From CAWCTD01 sp963798455 (GTDB lineage Bacteria; Acidobacteriota; Terriglobia; Bryobacterales; Bryobacteraceae), in assembly GCA_963798455.1 (NCBI GenBank), contig CAWCTD010000003.1, positions 1,860,001 through 1,924,000 of the forward strand: a stretch of DNA of 64,000 bases, written 5' to 3'. Positions 1 through 7,096 of the stretch are shown here, piece after piece (position 1 is the stretch's first letter; each line of letters begins with the position of its first letter). Under the pieces are notes generated by a model. That model made no database searches and was not told the origin of the DNA. It saw only the letters and a program-made list of their open reading frames with translations. A program made the translations under genes and the position numbers.

Positions 1-1
1 G

Positions 2-484
2 GCGACCAGCAGCCAGGGAAGAGGCGGCCGAGGGATTCCCACGGTGAAACCCATGCCCACCAAGGAAGGTTCCCTCGCCGCATTGAAGTGGGCGCTGAGG
101 AGCCCCGGCATCGCCGTCGCGATTCCGTTCATGAGAGATGAGGAGCAGTTGGCCATGAACGTCCGCGCCATGACCGAGCCGCTCACGCAAGAGGAGGAGA
201 AACTGCTGGTGGCCCGCAGCGAGGAGATTCGTCCCCTCTATTGCCGCATGTGCTACCAGTGCAAGGGAAAGTGCCCTCAGGGGCTTCCGGTCACTGACGT
301 GCTGCGGTTCCTGGCGTACAACGACTTCTACGGCGACTTCCACCAGGCCCGCGAGAATTTCATGAAGCTGCCCCGAGAGATCCGGAAGGTGAGCTGCAGC
401 GATTGCTCCTCCTGCGCCATTGACTGCCCGAACGGCGTCCGGGTCCAGGAGCGCCTCATCCGCGCGCAAGAACTCCTCGCGTAG
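2..484 (+). CDS. Aldo/keto reductase, C-terminal part with Fe-S cluster motifs (5' partial)
   Basis: The reading frame is open from base 2, so the gene begins outside the window and the ATG at 44 is probably internal. The visible part matches the C-terminal extension of ferredoxin-like aldo/keto reductases: a CYQCKGKCPQG motif followed about 50 residues later by CSDCSSCAIDCPNGV, together giving two CxxC-type clusters able to bind [4Fe-4S]. The region between them (LRFLAYNDFYGDF) is typical of this family. The TIM-barrel catalytic half is not visible, so substrate and cofactor cannot be stated. These proteins are commonly twin-arginine exported or cytosolic NADPH oxidoreductases; which applies here is unknown. 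Confidence 0.85.
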   Translation, partial: ATSSQGRGGRGIPTVKPMPTKEGSLAALKWALRSPGIAVAIPFMRDEEQLAMNVRAMTEPLTQEEEKLLVARSEEIRPLYCRMCYQCKGKCPQGLPVTDVLRFLAYNDFYGDFHQARENFMKLPREIRKVSCSDCSSCAIDCPNGVRVQERLIRAQELLA

Positions 485-664
485 TGCAGTGGCAAAGCCT
501 GCTTCACAACCCCACTGAGTGTGCCGCGCGTAGGATAAGACTCCCGCCTTGTCCAGCCGACCTTCCAGGCCGGCCCGCGTCGCGTCCCCACTCCTGGCAA
601 CGCTTGGCTCCCTCACCCTCCCCAACCACTTCCAAGCCACGGGCTACAGGCCACACGCCCTCCC

Positions 665-842
665 CTACCTATCCAACCACCAATCCAGAATCGGCCCGTA
701 CGCATCCACGCGGCGATCACGGAGGAAGTGCCGCTGGCGGCGCACTTCCTCGACCCGGTGCGGGTCGCACTCGACAATCAGTGTCTCCTCCTGGTCCACT
801 GAGCGCCCATGGGGTGAATACTCGAATGTGAGAGAACAAGCC
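665..842 (-). pseudogene. C-terminal remnant of a nitrilase-like (carbon-nitrogen hydrolase) gene, copy 1
   Basis: Read on the minus strand the segment encodes a continuous C-terminal stretch beginning LTFEYSPHGRSVDQEE, continuing TLIVECDPHRVEEVRR and ending in ILDWWLDR before a TAG at 665-667. This is the usual end of nitrilase-superfamily amidohydrolases (final strand followed by the D..R.EEVRR helix). No catalytic Glu-Lys-Cys core is present upstream; the homology stops abruptly at about 842. A shorter, diverged copy of the same sequence lies at 3237-3369. The 180 bases between the reductase stop and this remnant hold nothing I can identify. Confidence 0.6.
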
Positions 843-856
843 GGCGATTTTGCCAG

Positions 857-1654
857 CTAGCCGGCTTGCCCGCTGACCACGACGGACTCGACTGGTAGCC
901 TGTTGACCACCGCCCTCACCTGGTCCAGCCCGAACGGCTTCACGAGCACGGCTACACCGCCCTTCTCCGACTCCTTGCGCCGCCGCCTTCCTGCACCTGG
1001 TACTGCCAAGATAATCTTCAACCCTGGAACCCGCGAGTCGGCTGTAAGACACTCCACAAGCTCCCTCCCACCGTCCGGGAGTAGGCCCCGGTCAACCACC
1101 GCGAACGCCGGCCGGAAGTCGTGCATCACCGCTGACGCCTCGTAGCCGTTGTGGACGACGCGCAGCGACAGGTCTTCGCTCTCCTCCCCTGCAAGATCTC
1201 GGATGAGATCTTCGTCCTGGGATACGACGAGCACATGGATCTTCAGGCCTTTCACCCGCCGGTAGTACGCACAGTCCTCGCAGGAGTTTTGGCAGAACAG
1301 CTTGGCGTGCCCGACTTCCTTTCCCAGGCCCAGCAACTCAAAGCACAAAGCCGCTCGAACGCGGTAGACGACACACTCCTTGCAGGCGTCCCGCAAGACA
1401 CCCTGATCGCTGAAGAACTCCCAACAGCGCACCGGCTGGGCAGTGGTCTCGTTCGCTGGCTGCGCCTCTCCTCCGACGCGGTGTGCCCGCAGGAAGGACT
1501 CCAGGTCACGCCGGTCAATGCGGTGGTGCCCCCCGGCTGTTCTCTCAGCCCGCAGCCTGCCCTTCTTGACCCACTTCAAGACAGTGTCGGGCTGTACGGA
1601 GCAGAGTCGCGCCGCCTCGCTTGTGGTGAGGCACCGAGATTCGCTGCTAAGCAT
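857..1654 (-). CDS. HTH / Cys-cluster / receiver-like transcription regulator
   Basis: 265 residues with three parts. Residues about 8-60 form a MerR/excisionase-type helix-turn-helix (TTSEAARLCSVQPDTVLKWV, then GGHHRI and a DLESFL helix). Residues about 75-125 carry a cysteine cluster: CWEFF, CKECVVY, CFEL, and FCQNSCEDCAYYRRV, which resembles the two-CW type of Cys-rich module and could bind a metal or Fe-S cluster. Residues about 130-255 look like a response-regulator receiver, with VVDRG supplying the candidate phospho-Asp and LVKPF the conserved Lys-Pro. The order DNA-binding first, receiver last is unusual for a response regulator. No kinase is adjacent. A good sigma-70-like promoter precedes it. 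Function as a regulator is inferred from domains; the signal is unknown. Confidence 0.8.
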   Translation of the reverse strand: MLSSESRCLTTSEAARLCSVQPDTVLKWVKKGRLRAERTAGGHHRIDRRDLESFLRAHRVGGEAQPANETTAQPVRCWEFFSDQGVLRDACKECVVYRVRAALCFELLGLGKEVGHAKLFCQNSCEDCAYYRRVKGLKIHVLVVSQDEDLIRDLAGEESEDLSLRVVHNGYEASAVMHDFRPAFAVVDRGLLPDGGRELVECLTADSRVPGLKIILAVPGAGRRRRKESEKGGVAVLVKPFGLDQVRAVVNRLPVESVVVSGQAG

Positions 1655-1696
1655 TTCAGGACGTTCCGGACTTTATGGTTTCCATGTCGTGTGGAA

Positions 1697-1726
1697 ATTA
1701 TAATCCGTTGAGCAGGCTTTTGTCTA
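1697..1726 (-). promoter_or_regulatory. Sigma-70-type promoter for the HTH/receiver regulator
   Basis: On the minus strand TAGACA (1726-1721) is followed after 18 bases by a perfect TATAAT (1702-1697). Transcription would start near 1690, about 36 bases before the ATG at 1654. Seen directly; activity is inferred. Confidence 0.55.
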
Positions 1727-1822
1727 TTGACATTCAATTCCTAATACCAGAAACTTAGGCTTTCTGGGCATACGGTCCACCTTGCGCTCGCGGCGTTCAG
1801 GACCCGAAAAGGAGATTTCCGA

Positions 1823-3229
1823 ATGCTCTCGAAAGACAATGGTAGCGCGCGAGTGCGCCGCGCCAGAACGTTCCGATCCATGCCCATATTCCGGCTGAGT
1901 CTGCTTGCTCTCAGCGCCGGGCTGTGGATCTTCGCACAGGGGCCCCCCGCCCCGAAGCAACCGCTGAAAGCCAAGCCAGCAGCGCCGCGGGCGGCCGCGC
2001 CCAAACCGGCAGCCGGCCGCGGCTCGGAGCCAGAGGTCCTCACTAACGATTCCATCATGAAGATGGTGTCCGGCGGCGTGGATGAAGCGACCGTGATCGC
2101 GAAGATCAACTCCTCGGCCGCGGCATTCACTTTGGACGCGGACGGCTTGGTTCGCCTCAAGGGCGCGAATGTTCCGCCGGCGGTGGTGCGGGCCATGCTG
2201 AATTGGAAGGCGCCCGCGGCCGCTGCTCCCACCGCTGCCGCTGTCCCGGCTGCTCTCGCTGCCCCCGCCGTCCCTGCTGCCGCTCCTCCAGAGACTCCGT
2301 TGACCACCGTGACCGTACGTCAGGGGGCGAGCACATTCCCCCTAAGCGACAAGCCGCAGTCAGTGTTGTTTGTCAAAAGCGAGGCGGGGACAGCCAAGGA
2401 AGCGGTCGTGAATGTCGTTCTGGGCGATGTCGGGATTCAATTGATCACCATGGGTCTCTCGCCGATGGTCGGGTCTAATCCGTACCTGGGCAATGCCATC
2501 AATCAAGCGGCGAAACTCGGCAAGGGCCTGCTGCTGAATCAGAACGGGGCGACCAAGGGATTCGAGATCGAGACCCTCACCGGATCGACGGCGGACGTGA
2601 CGCTGAAGGAAGGCAAGGTCGAACTCCTCATTCCGCTGAACCGTTATATTCCGAGTGCGGAGATGGACCCGGGCGCCATCGAGCCGGTCGTGTTGAGAGT
2701 GCAGCCGAGGGACAACGAGCAAAGACGGGTGCTCTCCGGCAGGAAGGTGATCCTCAAACAGATCAAGAAGGGGCGCTTTGATCTGAAGCCAACCACAGAG
2801 CGGGTGGAAAGCGATGTGGAACAGTCCCTTGTCCCGATCACCGTTGAGCGGATGCCGAATGGGGTCATTAAACTTACGACCGACGAGGACCTTAAACGCG
2901 GCGAGTATGCGCTGGTGTTCCGGAAGAAGGATGAGTCGGGTGTTCGTACGGCGAACGTGCCACTGAAACCGGCCCCTAGGCAGGCGAGCGCCCCCGCGGA
3001 GGCTTTCCCTGGAATGACTCCGGAGATGATGGGCCAGATGACGCCGGAACAGATGGCTGCCATGCAGCAGATGCAGCAGGGCCAGGCTCCGCCAGCTCAG
3101 CCGCGAGGCGGGATGTTTGGCGGCCTCGGCTTGGGCCGCCGTGCTCCGGCCGCCCCGCCAACTCCGGCGCCCGGCGCCGATGCGGCAGGGGCTGGGTTTT
3201 TGGCGTGGGATTTCCGCGTGCTCCCATAG
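1823..3229 (+). CDS. Secreted hypothetical protein with Pro/Ala/Gln-rich segments
   Basis: 468 residues. A strong ribosome-binding site (AGGAG, 8 bases before the ATG at 1823) supports this start even though it gives a long basic lead (RVRRARTFR) before the hydrophobic segment SLLALSAGLWIFA; a second ATG at 1880 would give a more conventional signal peptide. After a Pro/Ala/Lys linker comes a small helical module (LTNDSIMKMVSGGVDEATVI...) that I have seen repeatedly in acidobacterial secreted proteins, where a residue-pair pattern suggests a short DNA- or peptide-binding fold of unknown role. The centre (about residues 155-390) is soluble and beta-rich; the end contains Met/Gln-rich MTPEMMGQMTPEQMAAMQQ and a Gly/Pro tail. 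No catalytic motif is recognised. It lies between the two nitrilase remnants together with the regulator at 857-1654. Confidence 0.7.
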   Translation: MLSKDNGSARVRRARTFRSMPIFRLSLLALSAGLWIFAQGPPAPKQPLKAKPAAPRAAAPKPAAGRGSEPEVLTNDSIMKMVSGGVDEATVIAKINSSAAAFTLDADGLVRLKGANVPPAVVRAMLNWKAPAAAAPTAAAVPAALAAPAVPAAAPPETPLTTVTVRQGASTFPLSDKPQSVLFVKSEAGTAKEAVVNVVLGDVGIQLITMGLSPMVGSNPYLGNAINQAAKLGKGLLLNQNGATKGFEIETLTGSTADVTLKEGKVELLIPLNRYIPSAEMDPGAIEPVVLRVQPRDNEQRRVLSGRKVILKQIKKGRFDLKPTTERVESDVEQSLVPITVERMPNGVIKLTTDEDLKRGEYALVFRKKDESGVRTANVPLKPAPRQASAPAEAFPGMTPEMMGQMTPEQMAAMQQMQQGQAPPAQPRGGMFGGLGLGRRAPAAPPTPAPGADAAGAGFLAWDFRVLP

Positions 3230-3236
3230 CCGCGGT

Positions 3237-3369
3237 CTACCTGTCCAACCAACGCTCCAGAATCGGGCCGTAGGTATCGACCCGGCGCGGGTCGCACTCC
3301 ACAATCAGCGTTTCCTCCTGGTCCGCTGAGCGCCTATGGGGTGAACACTGGAATGTGAGAGCACAAGCC
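3237..3369 (-). pseudogene. C-terminal remnant of the nitrilase-like gene, copy 2
   Basis: Same C-terminal coding sequence as 665-842 (SADQEETLIVECDPRRVD...YGPILERWLDR, stop TAG at 3237-3239) but with an internal deletion that removes the EEVRRQRHFLRDR part. A TAG at the position of the Gly-Arg codons ahead of SADQEE cannot be excluded as a further lesion. Homology to copy 1 ends at 3369, at the same point of the gene where copy 1 ends (842). Both copies point the same way, making them direct repeats around a 2.4-kb segment. Confidence 0.55.
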
Positions 3370-3422
3370 ACGCTAGTGTAGTGGGGCACGCAGAGTGACG
3401 GTTATTCGCCACCACGTAGCGT

Positions 3423-3545
3423 AGGCTTCAGCCTGCCGTGCCGGCACTCGTGCCGGCACTTTGGCATCGAGACGAGTCTCGACGCGGCGCGCATGAGTGT
3501 GCGCGCTACAAGAAGCCCCTTGGGGCGTATCCTCCATACGTGATG
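3423..3545 (+). repeat. Cluster of short palindromes (REP-like mosaic)
   Basis: At least six small inverted repeats follow one another: AGGCTTCAGCCT (3423-3434), GTGCCGGCAC twice (3438-3447 and 3450-3459), CGAGACGAGTCTCG (3468-3481), GCGCGCA/TGCGCGC with a 6-base loop (3487-3506), GCCCC/GGGGC (3515-3526), and CGTAT/ATACG near 3526-3540. The region carries no credible gene. Such arrays are typical of REP/BIME-like intergenic DNA. The strand is arbitrary. Confidence 0.6.
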
Positions 3546-4125
3546 CTATTTGCGCCGCGCTACACTAGTCCCACTACCTCAAGGTGTAGGCCCCCGATCG
3601 CAAACCATGCCGGCCAAGCGTCCCTCCGAGCCACGGTCAGTATTCGCAAGCGAGAAGTCAGTTTCATGCTTGTCAGCCGGAGCCTGCTATGGCGGCGGCG
3701 AGTCGCCTGACACTGTGCCGGTCCCGTCCCCGCTCCTATCCTCTCGGTTCGAGACCACCCCGCGCCGAACCGCCTTGCCCCCTCAACTTGTCAGAAGAGG
3801 ACCTGGGACCCGCGCAGGGCGACAATCAACGCGTCGGGCGTTTTCCTGCCCCGATCCGAAAACATGTGCTCCGGGCGGTTGCGTCCATGAAGGCTGGGCG
3901 CTGATCGCAAGTAATTCGTTCCCCATCGATCAGCCAGGGAGCGTCTCCATCTGGGCCACCAAATCGCGCTTGCGAACGCGCGTCAGACCGGCCTCCAGAT
4001 GCGCGTGTCGGGAGCGAACCCACGGCGCATAATGTTCCATCCGGGAGTTGCAGAACTACAGCAGCGCGCCCCGAGTCATAGCCAACGCTTTGCTCGCCAG
4101 CCGGAGGACGCGCGCCCCGGGCGCG
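3546..4125. other. Non-coding or decayed stretch without an identifiable gene
   Basis: About 580 bases. Short open frames exist on both strands, but none has a ribosome-binding site, a recognisable motif or a plausible start. Given the gene remnants on both sides it is probably decayed coding DNA, but I cannot name a parent gene. Confidence 0.4.
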
Positions 4126-4551
4126 CTAAGGCTTCGCCAAGTCCATAGCAACTGGGTTGGCGGCTTTGCCGTCCACGCGCAGTGTCACCGATGTCCGGCC
4201 TTTGCCGCGAAGCGCGCGCGGCAGCTCGATGTTGACTTGGTCGAGCCCCGGATATTCCGGTTGAGCGCCGGCATACTGCGCCGGAAACTGCTGTCCGTCC
4301 ACGTCGAGACTGACGCTCCCAACGTCGCTGCGGCCGCGAATGCCGGTTCCGTAAAGAACCAGTACCACCCGGTCGCCGTCGCCGCCGAAATCCACTGGCG
4401 CAGGGGCGCACCCGACGGAGGCGTCACCGGGGCCCCCGGCCACAACGCCGCCCGGGAGATCCTCAAGGGGTAGAGGTAGCGTGCTCGCTCTGTGGGCAGT
4501 TCCAACACATTGATTGCAGGCGAGTTGGACGAAATTGGCTTTGATTGGCAT
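4126..4551 (-). pseudogene. Fragment of a TIGR03437-type (Solibacter) C-terminal domain
   Basis: The last 90 residues read VDFGGDGDRVVLVLYGTGIR, then SVSLDVDGQQFPAQYAGAQPEY, LDQVNIELPRALRGKG and VTLRVDGKAANPVAMDLAKP. This is the Ig-like C-terminal module (LYGTGIR...GxxxPVxYAGxQPxxxGLDQVNxxLP) that ends many large secreted proteins in Solibacter relatives. Nothing upstream of about 4400 in this or neighbouring frames continues the expected large protein, so it is a C-terminal stub. The first 50 residues of the open frame are not typical and probably are not part of the original gene. Confidence 0.6.
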
Positions 4552-4823
4552 TTTTTACTTCGTGGCCGCCGACGGGGCCTGCGCGTGGGCTTGCTCCCCA
4601 CGCACGAGTGTAGCGCCGGGGATGGCGGTGGGGACCGTCGCGACGTGGCAACAGGTTGGCAAGGCGAGGGATTCAGGGTCAGGCGGAGCGTCAACGTCCC
4701 TGTGGCACCGGACATTTGGCATGTCGTCCTCCGGGCGCCTGTTCGTGGCCGCGCACACAGAGCGGAACGACGCGATTCGAACCATCCCCGCCCGCCAGGC
4801 AACGCGGGCAGAGAGGAAGCTGT

Positions 4824-5060
4824 ATGAAGAAAGCTAAGAAGCTTGCCGCGGACGAGCTTCGGCCCGAATACAAACGCTCGGATTTTGGGGCGTTGGCCCG
4901 CGGGAAGTACAGCGAGCGGCTACAAGCGAGTTCGAACGTGGTCGTCCTTGACCCAGAGGTTTCCGACCTGTTTCCGAACGCGGCGGCCGTCAACACTGCG
5001 TTGCGGTCCCTGGCTGAGATTGCGAAGCGGGCCGGTTCCTTCCGGCGCCGATCGCGGTGA
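4824..5060 (+). CDS. Small antitoxin-like protein
   Basis: 78 residues starting at an ATG preceded by AGAGGAAG. The sequence (LRPEYKRSDFGALARGKYSERL, then VVVLDPEVSDLFPNAAAVNTALRSLAEIAK) matches a common family of small orphan or antitoxin-like proteins with the pattern LRPEYdfs.L..g.RGKY...VVLDPDVa..FP...aVN.ALR. No toxin gene is adjacent: the upstream 300 bases hold no credible gene and the downstream neighbour is a TPR protein on the other strand. A role as antitoxin is inferred from family habit only. Confidence 0.7.
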   Translation: MKKAKKLAADELRPEYKRSDFGALARGKYSERLQASSNVVVLDPEVSDLFPNAAAVNTALRSLAEIAKRAGSFRRRSR

Positions 5061-5227
5061 CGTGGAACCGTTGGCGCTGCGTCACTAGACCGTGCGGCCC
5101 GTTTGATCTCGAGGGGTTAACTTCCGCGACGGGGCATCTCCCCCGCAGTCCGGGTCCACTCTCCAGAAGCACCCATTCCAAAACCGCTCTCGGCCTCCTA
5201 CCGCTATCGAGGTGAGTCGACTGGCTG

Positions 5228-6280
5228 TCATTTTCCACTGAGATCAGCAAGTCGTCGGCGGGAACTCTCCAGGCGTGGAGCATCCGTTCCCAATTCGCGT
5301 TCAAGCACAGGGATGGCACGTTCGTAACAGGTCTTGGCCTCGCCAAGCTGTCCGGCCTTTGCAAGGATTTCTGCTTCAGACAGAAGCGCCAGTGCCAATC
5401 TTCCGTTTGGCCCCACAGTAAATACCTCTTCAATTTCGAGACTACGATCCGCCAGGCGAACGGCACCGGCGTAGTCTCTTTGTGCGGCACTGAGCAAAGC
5501 AGCATGCATGTAGCTATCAGCGAGCTTGGGGTGCTCGGCGCCGTATAGAGCCGCCCGCGACGCCCGCGATCGAGAAAAGAGAACTTCCGCGGCTTGGAAC
5601 TTGGATTCGGCCAAGCGTACGCATCCAGTGGCGTCAAGCGTGTCGACAGCTGGCAAACTCCCTGCGCCCCACTCCCGTTCCGCCTCCGACAGAGCCAATG
5701 ATACGACTTGCGATGCGGCCTGAACCGAGCCTAAACCGAGGTTAGCAACGGCGATGTCGTTTTGGGCCCGTATCCACTCAAGTCCGTCTAACGATGAAAC
5801 GTTCTTTGCCCTATCCCGAGCTTTCTCCAGGATTGTGAGTGCCTGCAAAAAAGAACCTCTGGCCAAAAACACTTCACCAAGAGTCACTAAGTGCGCCGCT
5901 GACGACACCTTCAGCCTTCGGATGTCTCGTCCGTCCCATTGGCGACCACCCATGGCGATTTTTTGGGCCTCCGCGAATCGTCCAATGCACAAAAAAAGTC
6001 TGGCCAGGCGTTTGTCTGCCAAGTCAGCGGTGTCCGGGGTCCCTATCCTCTTGGCTTCGTTGATAAGCGAAGCCGCTACACCAAACCTGGCGCGCTCAAT
6101 GTTGAAGTCGGCTTCCCAAAGCAGTAGCTGTGGCATCTGTGGAAGGGTGTCCTTCATTCGGGCGAACTCTTGCTCCGCCTCGGCGAACCTCCCTTGCGCC
6201 CAGGGACGCATTGCTTCGCGACGGCCCCAGCCCTGAGCAAGCGCGGGCAGACAGAAGACAACTAGCAAGCCAACCTTCAC
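5228..6280 (-). CDS. Secreted TPR-repeat protein
   Basis: 350 residues. Residues 1-16 (MKVGLLVVFCLPALAQ) are a short signal peptide. The rest is a run of helical pairs with TPR character: WAQGRFAEAEQEFARM, LCIGRFAEAQKIA, ARGSFLQALTILEKAR, AAQRDYAGAVRLADRSLEIEE and KAGQLGEAKTCYERAIPVLE. No enzyme domain is seen. TPR proteins of this kind usually act as protein-binding scaffolds at the periplasmic face; the partner is unknown. The gene stands alone, divergent from none of its neighbours' operons. The 167 bases between the antitoxin-like gene and its stop hold nothing recognisable. Confidence 0.8.
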   Translation of the reverse strand: MKVGLLVVFCLPALAQGWGRREAMRPWAQGRFAEAEQEFARMKDTLPQMPQLLLWEADFNIERARFGVAASLINEAKRIGTPDTADLADKRLARLFLCIGRFAEAQKIAMGGRQWDGRDIRRLKVSSAAHLVTLGEVFLARGSFLQALTILEKARDRAKNVSSLDGLEWIRAQNDIAVANLGLGSVQAASQVVSLALSEAEREWGAGSLPAVDTLDATGCVRLAESKFQAAEVLFSRSRASRAALYGAEHPKLADSYMHAALLSAAQRDYAGAVRLADRSLEIEEVFTVGPNGRLALALLSEAEILAKAGQLGEAKTCYERAIPVLERELGTDAPRLESSRRRLADLSGK

Positions 6281-6366
6281 GCGACTATTCTACTCGGGGC
6301 GCAGCCTCTCATCAAGTCTGCAGTGCGGATGAAAGACGTGTTGGGCAATCTTGCCGCAAAGTTGCG

Positions 6367-6570
6367 CTAGCGAAAACTGGCCCCAAGCGCTTTGATCTCG
6401 CTTTGGGCTTCAATCAAGGCTGCCTTGGAGTCAATAATGTAGTCGTAAATCTCGCCGATACGACCCGCGATTTCGTCGGCCTTGATCTGACCGGCCTTAA
6501 TCCCGTCGCGCAAGGCCTTGGTCATCTCCGCAGCGGCTTTGATCCCGCCAAGGCCAGCGACAATGTTCAT
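6367..6570 (-). CDS. Small hypothetical protein, phage-associated type
   Basis: 67 residues: an N-terminal hydrophobic/helical part (MNIVAGLGGIKAAAEMTKAL) followed by IYDYIIDSKAALIEAQSEIKAL. The second half resembles the start of small proteins often found in prophage-derived DNA, which are usually longer, so this may be a truncated copy. No other phage gene is nearby. Gene status is moderately supported; function unknown. Confidence 0.45.
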   Translation of the reverse strand: MNIVAGLGGIKAAAEMTKALRDGIKAGQIKADEIAGRIGEIYDYIIDSKAALIEAQSEIKALGASFR

Positions 6571-6961
6571 GGTAGTGAATTCTACACGTCAGTCTGTGGG
6601 CTCGGGAACATCGGGGTCACTCCTTCGCGGCATTGTCAATTCGGACCGTTGCACGGTGTCCCCAAACGGCGATCTGGGGGACAGCCATTGCCGACCGGCG
6701 CCGAGGGCCGGGGAATCGCACGGATGCTCCAGCGTCCTGGCGCGGAAGCGGAGCTCGTGGTGGCGACGCGATTCGGACCGCGCACAGTAGGGAGCTTCGA
6801 GGAATTGCTCGCGGCGTTGGATATTGTCGGGGAGCCCTGCGAGTTTCCGCTGGCGGACTGGGCGGGCGTGATGGCGACGGGAATTGCCTGACTGCGTCGC
6901 CGGAGCCGACAGGGGCAACTGAGTGCGCCAACCCGGATTGATTGTCTTCGTGCGCGCGGGG
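6571..6961. other. Intergenic stretch with no confident gene
   Basis: About 390 bases. The plus strand reads FEELLAALDIVGEPCEFPLAD before a stop at 6889-6891, which looks like the end of a small conserved bacterial protein family rather than random sequence, but there is no start or ribosome-binding site. I treat it as a possible gene remnant and do not name it. Confidence 0.3.
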
Positions 6962-6974
6962 GTGGACCGCAGAC

Positions 6975-7063
6975 GGCAGGCTAAAGCCTGCCCCACCAAT
7001 TCCGTTTCTCCAACACCACAATGTAGGAACTCCGGTGGCGGGCGAAACCGCCTGCCTCACCGG
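6975..7063 (+). repeat. REP-like pair of inverted repeats
   Basis: GGCAGGCT-AA-AGCCTGCC is a perfect hairpin at 6975-6992. A second imperfect one follows at 7032-7063 (CCGGTGGCGGGCG-AAA-CCGCCTGC..CACCGG). The GGCAGGCT/AGCCTGCC core is also echoed by AGGCTTCAGCCTGCC at 3423-3437, so this is probably a dispersed element of the genome. It ends about 35 bases before the mannonate dehydratase start. Confidence 0.6.
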
Positions 7064-7096
7064 GGAGCCCGGAATTTCTTCACGGCTTCTGAGAAG

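Noticed and set aside
3423..3545. Palindrome cluster as a CRISPR array
   Set aside because: The units differ in sequence and length; there is no constant repeat with uniform spacers.
4741..4800. GGTTCGAATCG on the minus strand, resembling a tRNA T-arm
   Set aside because: The flanking bases do not form a five-base T-stem and there is no acceptor stem, anticodon arm or CCA end nearby.
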